DNA from: Limnohabitans sp. 2KL-51
Lineage (GTDB): Bacteria > Pseudomonadota > Gammaproteobacteria > Burkholderiales > Burkholderiaceae_C
DNA length: 64,000 bases
Assembly: GCF_003063645.1 (NCBI RefSeq)
Contig: NZ_NESJ01000005.1
Span: 222,130-286,129, forward strand
Direction: 5' to 3'
The notes under the pieces were generated by a model. The model had not been told where the DNA came from. It searched no databases and saw nothing but the letters and a program-made list of their open reading frames with translations. A program made the position numbers and the translations under genes. Shown one piece after another: positions 8,697-17,313 of this stretch (the stretch's first letter is position 1; every line of letters begins with the position of its first letter).

Positions 8697-9671
8697 ATGA
8701 AACGCAGAAACTGGATCGCGGCTGCAGCCGTATGCCTGGCCGCATCGCCTTTGATGGTCAGCCCCGCTTCTGCCCAAGCTTGGCCCACCCGCCCCATCAA
8801 ACTGGTGGTGCCCTTTCCGCCCGGTGGCCTGATCGACAACATGGCCCGTCTGGTTGCGCCCAAGCTGGCGCAAGAGTTGGGGCAGCCTATCGTGATCGAC
8901 AACAAGCCGGGTGCCGGTGGCAACCTGGGCGCGGCCGAGGCGGCGCGATCCCCTGCCGATGGCTACACCTTGCTCATGGCCTCGCCGCCGCTGACCATCA
9001 GTCCGGCGCTTTACAGCAAGCTGCCCTACAAGCCCGAGCAAATCGCCCCGGTGGCCTTGCTGGGCCGCGTGCCCAATGTGCTGGTGGTCAACCCGGCTGC
9101 AGGCATCAACACCCTGGCCGAACTCACCGCGCTGGCCCAATCCAAGCCGGGCCAGCTCAACTACGCGTCCAACGGTCAGGGCACCTCGCTGCACCTGAGT
9201 GCGGAGCTGTATAAAAGCCAATCGGGCGCGTTTGTCACACACATCCCTTATCGCGGTGCGGCCGCAGGTCTCACGGGCTTGATGGCGGGAGAGGTGAACA
9301 TGATGTTTGACAACCTGCCCTCGGCGCTGGGCCTGATCAATGGCGGCAAGCTCAAGGCCCTGGCCGTGACCACGCCCCAGCGCAGCAGCGCCTTGCCCAA
9401 TGTGCCCACGATGGAAGAAGCGGGCATGAAGGGCTACCAGGTGTTTGCCTGGTTTGGTGTGGCCGCGCCTGCGGGCTTGCCTGCACCGGTTGCGCAAAAG
9501 CTGGAACAAGCGCTGGAGCGCGTGGCCAACCAGCCTGAGGTGAAAGCCGCCATGCTTAAGGCCGGTGCAGAGCCCGCTTGGGCCAACGCCCAAGGCCTGG
9601 CCAGCTTCATGCAGGCCGACACGGCGCAATGGAAAAAAGTGGCGAGCTTCGCCAAGATCACTTTGGATTGA
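8697..9671 (+). CDS. Bug/TctC-family substrate-binding protein, probable acid-sugar receptor
   Basis: A full-length Bug protein (324 residues). It has a signal peptide ending PASAQA, the ligand-loop motifs KLVVPFPPGGLIDN and NKPGAGGNLGAAEAA, and a C-terminal half typical of the family (ALPNVPTMEEAG). It is the periplasmic receptor of a tripartite tricarboxylate transporter, but no TctA or TctB membrane subunits are in this window. It lies 11 nt upstream of ltnD and heads the threonate/erythronate genes. Capture of a four-carbon sugar acid is therefore likely, though it rests on context only. Confidence 0.92.
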   Translation: MKRRNWIAAAAVCLAASPLMVSPASAQAWPTRPIKLVVPFPPGGLIDNMARLVAPKLAQELGQPIVIDNKPGAGGNLGAAEAARSPADGYTLLMASPPLTISPALYSKLPYKPEQIAPVALLGRVPNVLVVNPAAGINTLAELTALAQSKPGQLNYASNGQGTSLHLSAELYKSQSGAFVTHIPYRGAAAGLTGLMAGEVNMMFDNLPSALGLINGGKLKALAVTTPQRSSALPNVPTMEEAGMKGYQVFAWFGVAAPAGLPAPVAQKLEQALERVANQPEVKAAMLKAGAEPAWANAQGLASFMQADTAQWKKVASFAKITLD

Positions 9672-9682
9672 GGAATCAAAAC

Positions 9683-10582
9683 ATGACAACAGTAGGTCTG
9701 ATCGGTTTGGGGGCCATGGGCTCGGGCATGGCGTCATCGTTGCGCCGAGCAGGGCACAGCGTGCAGGTGTTTGACGTGCGACGCGAGGTGGCTGACGCCT
9801 TCACGAACGCGGGCGGTACGGCGCACGACTCGCTGGCCTCGTTGGGTGCGGCCTGTAATGTGGTGGTGTCGGTGGTGGTCAATGCAGCGCAAACCGAAGC
9901 CGTGTTGTTTGGCGATGGCACAACCCCCGGTTGCGCCGCCAGCATGAAGCCTGGCAGCGTGTTTGTGATGTGCTCCACTGTCGACCCCAACTGGTCGGTG
10001 GCTTTGGAGTCGCGCCTCGAAGCCCTGGGCCTGCGTTATGTGGATGCGCCCATCTCGGGTGGCGCTGCCAAAGCAGCCTCGGGCCAGATGACCATGATGA
10101 CCGCGGGCAAGCCAGAGGCTTATGCGCTGGCCGAGCCCTTCTTGAACGCCATGGCCGCCAAGGTCTACAAGCTGGGCGACAGCGCAGGCGCTGGCAGCAA
10201 GGTCAAGATCATCAACCAGCTGCTGGCGGGCGTGCACATTGCCGCAGCGGCCGAAGCCATGGCCTTGGGCCTGCGCGAAGGCGTGGACCCAACCGCTTTG
10301 TACGAAGTCATCACGAACAGCGCAGGCAACAGTTGGATGTTTGAAAACCGCATGGCCCATGTGCTGGCGGCCGACTACACGCCGCTGTCGGCCGTGGACA
10401 TTTTTGTGAAGGACCTGGGCATCGTGCTCGACATGGCGCGTGCCAGCAAGTTCCCGCTGCCGCTCTCCAGCACCGCGCACCAGATGTTCATGCAAGCCAG
10501 CACCGCAGGCTTTGCCAAAGAAGACGACAGCGCAGTGATCAAGATTTTTCCGGGCATTGAGTTGCCAAAAGCACCGGGCTGA
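9683..10582 (+). CDS. ltnD: L-threonate dehydrogenase (3-hydroxyisobutyrate dehydrogenase family)
   Basis: A protein of 299 residues starting at the ATG at 9683 (MTTVGLIGLGAMGSGMA). It has the Rossmann GLGAMG motif, the substrate-binding signature YVDAPISGGAAKAASGQ, and the catalytic lysine segment GAGSKVKIINQL. The family is that of beta-hydroxyacid dehydrogenases. Its place directly before otnK, otnC and otnI identifies it as the LtnD type, which oxidises L-threonate (or a close tetronate) to 2-oxo-tetronate. An earlier in-frame start is possible but would run into the preceding gene. A REP-like inverted repeat begins 7 nt after the stop. Confidence 0.88.
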   Translation: MTTVGLIGLGAMGSGMASSLRRAGHSVQVFDVRREVADAFTNAGGTAHDSLASLGAACNVVVSVVVNAAQTEAVLFGDGTTPGCAASMKPGSVFVMCSTVDPNWSVALESRLEALGLRYVDAPISGGAAKAASGQMTMMTAGKPEAYALAEPFLNAMAAKVYKLGDSAGAGSKVKIINQLLAGVHIAAAAEAMALGLREGVDPTALYEVITNSAGNSWMFENRMAHVLAADYTPLSAVDIFVKDLGIVLDMARASKFPLPLSSTAHQMFMQASTAGFAKEDDSAVIKIFPGIELPKAPG

Positions 10583-10589
10583 TCCCCCC

Positions 10590-10663
10590 GTAGGAGCCCA
10601 CCCCGTGGGCGATGGTTTTTGAGGGCGTGTTCCACGCCCATCGCCCACGGGGTGGGCTCCTAC
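10590..10663. repeat. REP-like element: perfect 26-bp inverted repeat between ltnD and otnK
   Basis: The arm 10590-10615 is the exact reverse complement of 10638-10663, with a 22-nt spacer. Each arm is itself a small hairpin unit (GTAGGAGCCCAC, CCC, GTGGGC). A second, imperfect copy of the pair lies at 25305-25393. Two head-to-head units with internal palindromes are the layout of REP/BIME elements, which RAYT transposases mobilise. It sits within an operon, between stop and start, where such hairpins often alter mRNA stability. Confidence 0.85.
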
Positions 10664-10737
10664 AAAATGCAGCTCAAGCCCTTTGCAACACGGTGTGGTG
10701 CCGACACACAACAACAGCCAATCACAAGAGATTTGAC

Positions 10738-12018
10738 ATGAGCACTTTGAAAATGGGTTTGAAACTCGGTTGCATTGCAGACGACTCTACCGGCGCGACC
10801 GATCTGGCCAACAACCTGGTGCGCTCGGGCATGCGGGTGGTGCAGACCATTGGCGTGCCTGCAGGACCGCTTGCGGCGGACGTGGACGCGGTGGTGGTGG
10901 CGCTCAAGTCGCGCACCAACCCGGCTGCCGAAGCCATCGCCCAATCGCTGGAGGCCTTAAAGTGGCTGCAAGCGCAAGGCGCCGAGCAAATCTATTTCAA
11001 ATACTGCTCCACCTTTGACAGCACGCCCGAGGGCAACATTGGCCCGGTGACCGAGGCGCTGATGGACGCGCTGGGCACAGACTTCACCATCGCGACCCCG
11101 GCCTTTCCGGACAACGGTCGCACCGTGTTCAAGGGCTATTTGTTCGCGGGGAATGTGCTGCTCAATGAGAGCGGCATGCAAAACCACCCGCTCACACCCA
11201 TGATCGATGCGAACCTGGTGCGCGTGATGCAAGCGCAAACGAAGCGCAAGGTGGGTCTGATCGATTACAAAACAGTAGCCCTTGGCGAAGGGGACATCCG
11301 CGAGCGCATCGCCACACTGCGTGCCGAAGGTGTGGGCGTGGCCGTGGTGGACGCGACCAGCAACGATGATCTGCACCTTCTCGGGCCTGCCTTGAAAGGC
11401 ATGCCGCTCATCACCGCCGGTTCAGGTGTGGCGATTGCCCTGCCCGCCAACTTCGGCTTGCAGCCGTCGTTGCAAGCAAGCCAATTGCCTGCTGCATCGG
11501 GCCTGCAGGCGGTGGTGTCTGGAAGCTGCTCGGTGGCCACCAACGCACAGGTTGCGCATTTCAAATCCACCGGTCGACCGGCGATGGCCATCAACCCTGC
11601 AGGCCTGATGAACGGGCAAAGCGATGCCGTGGTGCAGCAGGTGCTGGCTTGGGCCTCACCGCTCTTGAAGGATGGCCCGGTGCTGGTGTATTCCACCGCC
11701 GAGCCCGACGCCGTGAAAGCCGTACAAGCGCAGCTGGGTGTGGCCGAGGCGGGTGCGCTGGTGGAGCACGCCCTGGGGTCTGTGGCGCGTGGCCTGGTCG
11801 ATTTGGGCGTGCAGCAGCTGGTGGTGGCCGGTGGCGAAACCTCGGGCGCCTGCGTGCAGGCGCTGGGCATTGCACAGCTGCAAATCGGCCCACAAATTGA
11901 CCCGGGCGTGCCGTGGTGTCATGCGCCTTCAGCCCACGGCGGTGTGCACATCGCGCTCAAGTCGGGCAACTTTGGCACTGAAGACTTTTTCAGCAAAGCC
12001 TTTACAGTGTTGGCATGA
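10738..12018 (+). CDS. otnK: 3-oxo-tetronate 4-kinase (DUF1537/four-carbon acid sugar kinase)
   Basis: A protein of 426 residues, the normal length for this family. The N-terminal substrate domain starts KLGCIADDSTGATDLANN. The C-terminal nucleotide-binding domain carries the glycine-rich VVAGGETSGACV near residue 365. OtnK phosphorylates 3-oxo-tetronate to its 4-phosphate. Its 3' end overlaps otnC by the ATGA tetranucleotide, so translation is probably coupled. The sequence does not allow a choice between threonate and erythronate as pathway entry; ltnD upstream favours L-threonate. Confidence 0.92.
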   Translation: MSTLKMGLKLGCIADDSTGATDLANNLVRSGMRVVQTIGVPAGPLAADVDAVVVALKSRTNPAAEAIAQSLEALKWLQAQGAEQIYFKYCSTFDSTPEGNIGPVTEALMDALGTDFTIATPAFPDNGRTVFKGYLFAGNVLLNESGMQNHPLTPMIDANLVRVMQAQTKRKVGLIDYKTVALGEGDIRERIATLRAEGVGVAVVDATSNDDLHLLGPALKGMPLITAGSGVAIALPANFGLQPSLQASQLPAASGLQAVVSGSCSVATNAQVAHFKSTGRPAMAINPAGLMNGQSDAVVQQVLAWASPLLKDGPVLVYSTAEPDAVKAVQAQLGVAEAGALVEHALGSVARGLVDLGVQQLVVAGGETSGACVQALGIAQLQIGPQIDPGVPWCHAPSAHGGVHIALKSGNFGTEDFFSKAFTVLA

Positions 12019-12680
12019 ACCTGACCGAATCTCAAGTCCGCGAAGAGATCTGCCGCGTAGGCCGCAGCCTGTTTGAACGCGGCTTCGTGCACGCCACGGC
12101 GGGCAACATCAGCGTGCGCCTGGACGATGGCTTTCTCATCACGCCCACCGATGCGTGCCTGGGGTTTTTGGATCCGGCCCGCTTGGCCAAACTCGACCTG
12201 CAAGGCCAGCAAGTCAGTGGTGATAAGGGCAGCAAAACCATCGCCATGCACCGCCAGATTTACGCAGCGGCTTGCGAACAGGATGCCGACACGCGCTGCG
12301 TGATCCACACCCACAGCACGCACTGTGTGGCGCTCAGCCTGAACGCCGTCGGCCCTGAATTGCTGGCGCCCATCACCCCCTACTTTGTGATGAAAGTCGG
12401 CCATGTGCCCCTGGTGCGTTACCACCGCCCCGGCAGCCCCGATGCGGCCAAAGAGGTGGCCACGCTGATCCGCCAATACGCGGCTCAGGCCGCTCCAATC
12501 CGCGCCGTGATGCTGTCCCGCCTGGGGCCGAATGTTTGGCACAACACACCCGCTGCAGCCATGGCCACGCTCGAAGAGCTGGAAGAAACCGCCCGGCTCA
12601 TGCTGCTGTCGCCCCACACGACACCGCTGAACGCAAGCGCCTTGGACGATTTACGTCAGACTTTTGGCGCGAGGTGGTGA
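12015..12680 (+). CDS. otnC: 3-oxo-tetronate 4-phosphate decarboxylase (class II aldolase/adducin family)
   Basis: A protein of 221 residues with the class II aldolase fold: FVHATAGNISVR near the start, and the zinc-site motif HTHSTHC (H98, H100). OtnC releases CO2 from 3-oxo-tetronate 4-phosphate to give dihydroxyacetone phosphate, which enters glycolysis. It is translationally coupled to otnK by a 4-nt overlap. Related aldolases (FucA, AraD) share the fold, but the gene neighbours make OtnC the best call. Confidence 0.92.
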   Translation: MNLTESQVREEICRVGRSLFERGFVHATAGNISVRLDDGFLITPTDACLGFLDPARLAKLDLQGQQVSGDKGSKTIAMHRQIYAAACEQDADTRCVIHTHSTHCVALSLNAVGPELLAPITPYFVMKVGHVPLVRYHRPGSPDAAKEVATLIRQYAAQAAPIRAVMLSRLGPNVWHNTPAAAMATLEELEETARLMLLSPHTTPLNASALDDLRQTFGARW

Positions 12681-12760
12681 TGTCCTTGGCACATGGAACT
12701 CGAATCCTGTCCGGGGTCACAAACCCCGAGGTGGAATAACTTTTTTTCTGAAAGACTCTC

Positions 12761-13594
12761 ATGCCACGCTTTGCCGCGAACCTCTCCATGATGTACCCCG
12801 ACTTGCCGTTTTTGGACCGCTTTGAAGCAGCGGCGAAAGACGGTTTCAAGGCCGTGGAGTATTTGTTTCCCTACGCCTTCCCAGCGCAAGAGCTGGCCGC
12901 ACGCTTGCAGGCCAACGGCTTGCAGCAGGTGCTCTTCAACGCACCACCTGGCGGCACCGACAGCGCCAGCATCACCCAAGCTTGGGAGAGTGGCAGCCGG
13001 GGCACGGCCAGTGTGTCCGGACGCGAAGCCGAGTTCCGCACGGGCTTTACCCAAGCCCTGGTCTATGCCGATACTCTGAACTGCCCACGCATCCACGCCA
13101 TGGTGGGTTTGCGCTCTGAGGGCGCCAGCGCAGAGGTCGCAGACGCCACCCTGATCAGCAACCTGCAATGGGCCGCTGCCGAAGCTGCCAAAGCTGGGCG
13201 TGATGTGTTGATCGAGCCGATCAACACCCGCAGCGTACCGGGCTTTCACCTGAACCGCCAAGACCACGCGCACCGCATCGTGCAGGCCGTGGGTGCGTCC
13301 AACGTGAAGGTGCAGATGGACTTGTTCCACTGTCAGATCGTCGAAGGCGACCTGAGCGCCAAGATTGCACAGTATTTGCCCACAGGTCGGGTTGGGCATT
13401 TTCAGATCGCCGAGGTGCCGCACCGCCACGAGCCGGGCACGGGCGAAGTGAACTGGACGCACATCTTTCAGGTCATCGACAAAGTGTCGGCCGAGTGCGG
13501 CTGGGACGGCTGGATCGGCTGCGAGTACAACCCGGCCGATGCTTCGGCAGGTGGCACCTCGCGCGGCCTGACTTGGGCGCGCGGCTATTTATGA
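12761..13594 (+). CDS. otnI: 2-oxo-tetronate isomerase (hydroxypyruvate isomerase-like TIM barrel)
   Basis: A protein of 277 residues starting MPRFAANLSMMYPDLPFLDRF, characteristic of the Hyi/OtnI family. Metal and active-site strands are visible: LIEPINTR, VQMDLFHCQIVEGDL, VGHFQIAEVP and GCEYNP. It interconverts 2-oxo- and 3-oxo-tetronate, linking LtnD to OtnK. An 80-nt gap separates it from otnC. All four pathway enzymes are then present on one strand. Confidence 0.92.
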   Translation: MPRFAANLSMMYPDLPFLDRFEAAAKDGFKAVEYLFPYAFPAQELAARLQANGLQQVLFNAPPGGTDSASITQAWESGSRGTASVSGREAEFRTGFTQALVYADTLNCPRIHAMVGLRSEGASAEVADATLISNLQWAAAEAAKAGRDVLIEPINTRSVPGFHLNRQDHAHRIVQAVGASNVKVQMDLFHCQIVEGDLSAKIAQYLPTGRVGHFQIAEVPHRHEPGTGEVNWTHIFQVIDKVSAECGWDGWIGCEYNPADASAGGTSRGLTWARGYL

Positions 13595-13656
13595 GCACGC
13601 AGAAATGAGCAAGCAGATCCGATCGGGGCTGACCACAGAGCAGCGCCTGATGTGAC

Positions 13657-14400
13657 ATGGCCGATGCAAATTATCTGATTTGGGCCGGGCTGGCAGCGGC
13701 CATGGTGGGCCTGTCCAAAGGCGGCTTGCCCACCGTGGGCATGCTGTCTGTGCCCATACTGTCGCTGTTCATGTCCCCGGTTAAAGCGGTGGTGATGCTG
13801 CTGCCGATTTACATCATCTCTGACCTCGTGGGGTTGTGGCTGTACCGCAAGAACTTCAGTGCCATCAACCTGAAAATCCTGATACCCGCAGGCGCGGGCG
13901 GTGTGCTGGTAGGCTGGATTACTGCATCACTGGTGTCCGACACGGCCGTGAAAATGATGATCGGCCTCTTGGGTGTGGGCTTTGTGCTCAACGCCTGGCG
14001 CAAGCGCCACGCAGAGCAAGCACCAAAACCTGCCAGTTGGCGTCAAGGCTTGCTGTGGGGCAGTTTGTCAGGTTTTACCAGCTTCATCTCGCATGCGGGT
14101 GGCCCACCGTTTCAGGTTTACCTGTTGCCGCAAAAACTGCCCAAGCTGGTGTTTGCAGGCACCTCGACCTTGTTTTTTGCCTTCATTAACTTGGCCAAGC
14201 TGTGGCCTTACCACACGCTGCAACCCTATGGCTCCAACGAACTGATGGGCGCGTTGGTGTTGATCCCGTTTGCCCTGGCGGGCACCGTCGCGGGTGCTTA
14301 CCTCACACGCAAGATCGCCGACGACTGGTTCTTCAAATGGGTGCAAGTGGGCTTGCTGGCGATTTCTGTCAAGCTGATCGTGGACGCGGTCTGCGCTTGA
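13657..14400 (+). CDS. Sulfite exporter TauE/SafE family membrane protein
   Basis: A protein of 247 residues made of about seven to eight hydrophobic helices. The N-terminal half carries the repeat AAMVGLSKGGLPTVGML and the C-terminal half the matching SLSGFTSFISHAGGPP, the two-fold motif of the TauE/SafE (DUF81) family. These proteins export or import sulfite, sulfoacetate or other small organic anions. It follows otnI by 62 nt on the same strand, so transport linked to acid-sugar use is possible. The gene converges with iorB and a strong hairpin lies between. Confidence 0.88.
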   Translation: MADANYLIWAGLAAAMVGLSKGGLPTVGMLSVPILSLFMSPVKAVVMLLPIYIISDLVGLWLYRKNFSAINLKILIPAGAGGVLVGWITASLVSDTAVKMMIGLLGVGFVLNAWRKRHAEQAPKPASWRQGLLWGSLSGFTSFISHAGGPPFQVYLLPQKLPKLVFAGTSTLFFAFINLAKLWPYHTLQPYGSNELMGALVLIPFALAGTVAGAYLTRKIADDWFFKWVQVGLLAISVKLIVDAVCA

Positions 14401-14417
14401 GGTGCGGCACGCCATGA

Positions 14418-14456
14418 GGGGCCAAGTGATCGGATGAGCCCGATCGTCTTGGCCCC
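14418..14456. terminator. Hairpin between convergent genes, possible bidirectional terminator
   Basis: Stem of 9 bp (14418-14426 with 14448-14456) continued by 6 bp (14428-14433 with 14440-14445), with a 6-nt loop and a small internal mismatch. It lies between the TauE-like gene and the molybdenum hydroxylase gene, which converge here. No T-run follows on either strand, so termination strength is uncertain. Confidence 0.55.
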
Positions 14457-14469
14457 GCAGAGGACTGGC

Positions 14470-16647
14470 TCACACCATCGGGAAAGGCAAAGCGCGCAAG
14501 CGCTTGCCGTTGAGTGTGGCGATCGCGTTGGCCATGGCGGGTGCCAAGGGGGGCAGGCCCACTTCGCCAATGCCACCAGGGTGGTTGTCGGTGGGCATGA
14601 CCTTCACAAACACTTCGGGCGTTTCGTTGGCACGCAGCACCTGGTAGGTGTTCAGGTTGGTTTGCAGGGGTTCACCAGCCCTGAAGTCCATGCGCTCGTG
14701 CAAGGCGGCCGACAAGCCAAAAATCACCGACCCTTCGATCTGCGCCTGGATGTTTTGTGGCTGCAATGCGTGGCCACAGTCCACCGCCGACCAGACCTTG
14801 TGCACCTTGGGGCGGCCCTTCTCGATAGAGACTTGCACCACCATGCCGCAATAGGTGTTCCAGGCGTCAGAAAACGCCAGGCCCAGTGCATGCCCCTTGG
14901 GCAGCTTGGCTTTGCCCCACTGCGACATCTCGCCCACCGCCTTGAGCACGGCTTGGCCACGCGGGTGTTTTTGGAGCAAGTCCATGCGGTAGGCCAGTGG
15001 ATCGGCTTTCACGCCACGCGCCACTTCGTCGATCAGCGTTTCAATGGCGAACTTGGTGTAGCCCGGGCCCACCGCACGCCAGAAGCCGGCATCAACGCCG
15101 CGCTCTTCGATCATGAACTGCACGCTGTGGTCCGGGATGTCGTAGGTGATTTCGACGCCCTCCATCACAGGCGCATCCTTGCCGCCCGCGGCCTTGAAGG
15201 CCGGTGGCACCACGCGTGAGTAAATGCCCTCTGACACCACGCGGTGCAACAAGCCCACCAACTTGCCTTGCGCATCCACCCCGGCCACCAGGTGCTGACC
15301 GGTCATGGGCCGGTATTTGTCATGCACCATGTCGTCTTCGCGGGTCCAGATCACTTGGATCGGCGTGCCAGGCATGGCCTTGGCCACAAGGGCGGCATCG
15401 GCCGCATAGTCGGCCTCGATTCGACGGCCAAAACCGCCACCCATCATGGTGATGTTGACGTTGATGTTCTCCGGCTTGAAGCCGCCCGCGCGCGCCACTG
15501 TGCCGGTCACAAACGAGGCCGATTGCGCGGGTGCCCAGACCTCGATCTTGTCGCCGTCCACACGCGCTGTGCAGTTCATGGGTTCCAGGCAAATGTGGCT
15601 GACCATCTCACTGATGTAAGAGGCACTGAAGGTTTTGGTTGCCCCCGCCAATTTGGCCGCTGCGTCGCCATGGGCGATGAAGGCCACGCCTTTGTCCGTC
15701 AGGTCTTCGGCGCGCTTGGTGTATTCCACGCGCATTTGGTCCGTGTACAGCACACGCGCTTTGGAATTGCGACTCCAGCCCACCTTGAGTTGGTCGCGCG
15801 CCGTCTTGGCCGTGAAAAACGAATCGGCCACCACGGCCACGCCGTAGGGCAGCCGCACCACGTTTTTCACACCCGCCACTGCACGGGCGGCCGTATCGTC
15901 CACGCTCGTGGGCACCTCGCCTTGCACCGGCGCGCGCAGCACGCTGGCCCACAGCATGCCGGGCATTCGCTGGTCAATGCCGTACAGGGCCTGGCCGCTC
16001 GACTTGGCGGGCACGTCCACGCGGGGGATGTCCTTGCCGATCAAGCGGAACTGCGCCATCGGCTTGAGCATGCTTTTGTCAACCTTGGGCAACTCGGCCG
16101 GAACCGTCGCCACTTTGGCGATGTCGGCATAGGTCATGGCGCGGCCGCTGCTGTGGATGACGCGGCTGGCTTCGGTGCGCAGCTCGGAGGCGGGCACGCT
16201 CATGGCCTGCGCCGCGGCGTTCACCATCACCAAGCGGGCTTGGGCACCGGCCAGGCGCAGCGGCTCGTAATAGCCTTGCACCGTGCGCGATGCGCCGGTG
16301 GTCATGCCGCCACCAAAGCGGGGGTTGCCAAAACGCTTGGGGTCGCTGGGGGCCTGTACCACAAGCACTTTGCTCCAGTCCAGGTCCATCTCTTCGGCCA
16401 ACAGCAGGGGCATGGCGGTCATGGTGCCTTGGCCCATCTCGGCACCCGGTGACATCAAGGTCACCACGCCATCGAGGCCGATGTTGATCCAGTTGTTGGG
16501 GGCCAAACTGCCCGCGCCGGGTGTCTGGGCCAAAGCCAATTCGGTTTGTGTCAGGCCAAACGACAAGCCCAAGGCCAGACCGCCCGAGCCGAGGATGAAG
16601 GAGCGGCGTGACACGCTCGGTGTCATGGAGGTGTTGATCGTTTTCAT
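14470..16647 (-). CDS. Molybdopterin-binding aldehyde/xanthine-oxidase-type large subunit (isoquinoline 1-oxidoreductase beta-like)
   Basis: A protein of 725 residues from the ATG at 16647, preceded by AAGGAGG. It begins with a twin-arginine signal (SRRSFILGSGGLALGL), so it is probably exported folded to the periplasm. Molybdopterin-cytosine-dinucleotide contact motifs are present (MMGGGFGRRIEADY). The C-terminal GIGEVGLPPLAPA holds the expected catalytic glutamate. The family hydroxylates N-heteroaromatics or oxidises aldehydes; the substrate is unknown. It overlaps the small-subunit gene by 4 nt. The frame is open for 115 more codons upstream, but those overlap that gene. Confidence 0.9.
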   Translation of the reverse strand: MKTINTSMTPSVSRRSFILGSGGLALGLSFGLTQTELALAQTPGAGSLAPNNWINIGLDGVVTLMSPGAEMGQGTMTAMPLLLAEEMDLDWSKVLVVQAPSDPKRFGNPRFGGGMTTGASRTVQGYYEPLRLAGAQARLVMVNAAAQAMSVPASELRTEASRVIHSSGRAMTYADIAKVATVPAELPKVDKSMLKPMAQFRLIGKDIPRVDVPAKSSGQALYGIDQRMPGMLWASVLRAPVQGEVPTSVDDTAARAVAGVKNVVRLPYGVAVVADSFFTAKTARDQLKVGWSRNSKARVLYTDQMRVEYTKRAEDLTDKGVAFIAHGDAAAKLAGATKTFSASYISEMVSHICLEPMNCTARVDGDKIEVWAPAQSASFVTGTVARAGGFKPENINVNITMMGGGFGRRIEADYAADAALVAKAMPGTPIQVIWTREDDMVHDKYRPMTGQHLVAGVDAQGKLVGLLHRVVSEGIYSRVVPPAFKAAGGKDAPVMEGVEITYDIPDHSVQFMIEERGVDAGFWRAVGPGYTKFAIETLIDEVARGVKADPLAYRMDLLQKHPRGQAVLKAVGEMSQWGKAKLPKGHALGLAFSDAWNTYCGMVVQVSIEKGRPKVHKVWSAVDCGHALQPQNIQAQIEGSVIFGLSAALHERMDFRAGEPLQTNLNTYQVLRANETPEVFVKVMPTDNHPGGIGEVGLPPLAPAMANAIATLNGKRLRALPFPMV

Positions 16648-17117
16648 GCCTTGCCTCCTTGGAGGGTTTTCTGGGCGTGCGAGACCGCGCTGGCGATCTG
16701 GTTGTAAGTGCCGCAGCGGCAGATGTTGCCACTCATGGCTTCCAGGATTTCGGTGCGGCTGAGGTTCTTTTTGACCACGCTGATCACCTTGGCCGCGGCC
16801 ATCAGCTGACCGGACTGGCAGTAGCCGCATTGCGGCGCTTGGGCTTTGACCCAACCGGCTTGCAGTGCCTGGCCTGTGGGCGTTTTCATCAAACCTTCGA
16901 CGGTGGTGATGTCTTTGCCCTCGGCGGCCGACACGGGCAGCGAGCATGAGCGCACGGGCTGACCGTTCAGGTGCACCGTGCAGGCGCCGCACTGCGCAAT
17001 GCCACAGCCGAACTTGGTGCCTGTGAGGTTGAGCTTTTCACGGATGACCCAGAGCAAAGGGGTCTCCGGCTTGGCATCGACCGACACGGCCTCGCCATTG
17101 ACTTTCATTCGAACCAT
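16644..17117 (-). CDS. (2Fe-2S)-binding small subunit of the molybdenum hydroxylase (isoquinoline 1-oxidoreductase alpha-like)
   Basis: A protein of 157 residues with two [2Fe-2S] domains. The N-terminal plant-type cluster has CGIAQCGACTVHLNG plus a later Cys, and the C-terminal helical domain has CGYCQSGQ and CRCGTY. It passes electrons from the molybdenum site in the large subunit. The start at 17117 (MVRMKVNGEAV) has GGAG 8 nt upstream; a longer frame to 17237 lacks family similarity. It has no signal peptide of its own, so it would travel with the Tat-targeted large subunit, as known for this group. Confidence 0.92.
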   Translation of the reverse strand: MVRMKVNGEAVSVDAKPETPLLWVIREKLNLTGTKFGCGIAQCGACTVHLNGQPVRSCSLPVSAAEGKDITTVEGLMKTPTGQALQAGWVKAQAPQCGYCQSGQLMAAAKVISVVKKNLSRTEILEAMSGNICRCGTYNQIASAVSHAQKTLQGGKA

Positions 17118-17313
17118 GCGTGTCTCCAGTGGTGTCAGCCGGTGCAGCCTGACTGAGGCCGCGCAAAACCCATGTCTTGCGCCTGCACCGTGAAAAAAAG
17201 AAGTTAAAGCGTGCACTGTGGCCAGCTTGTCGCCCAAGGCTCAAACTCGGGCAAACCCTGAGGCGAGGGGCGGCTGTTTGGATTTAAGACCAGAGCACTT
17301 GTTCCAACTGGGC

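Noticed and set aside
9734..10714. Open minus-strand frame (326 codons) covering ltnD and the REP element
   Set aside because: Low-complexity His/Gly/Ala-rich translation, and it crosses the intergenic repeat; not a gene.
12680..12761. Possible tRNA-like sequence (CTCGAATCC) between otnC and otnI
   Set aside because: No acceptor, D or anticodon stem can be formed around it.
15244..16452. Long open frame (402 codons) on the plus strand across the molybdenum hydroxylase large subunit
   Set aside because: Antisense shadow with His/Gly/Arg-rich composition; the minus-strand gene has intact cofactor motifs.
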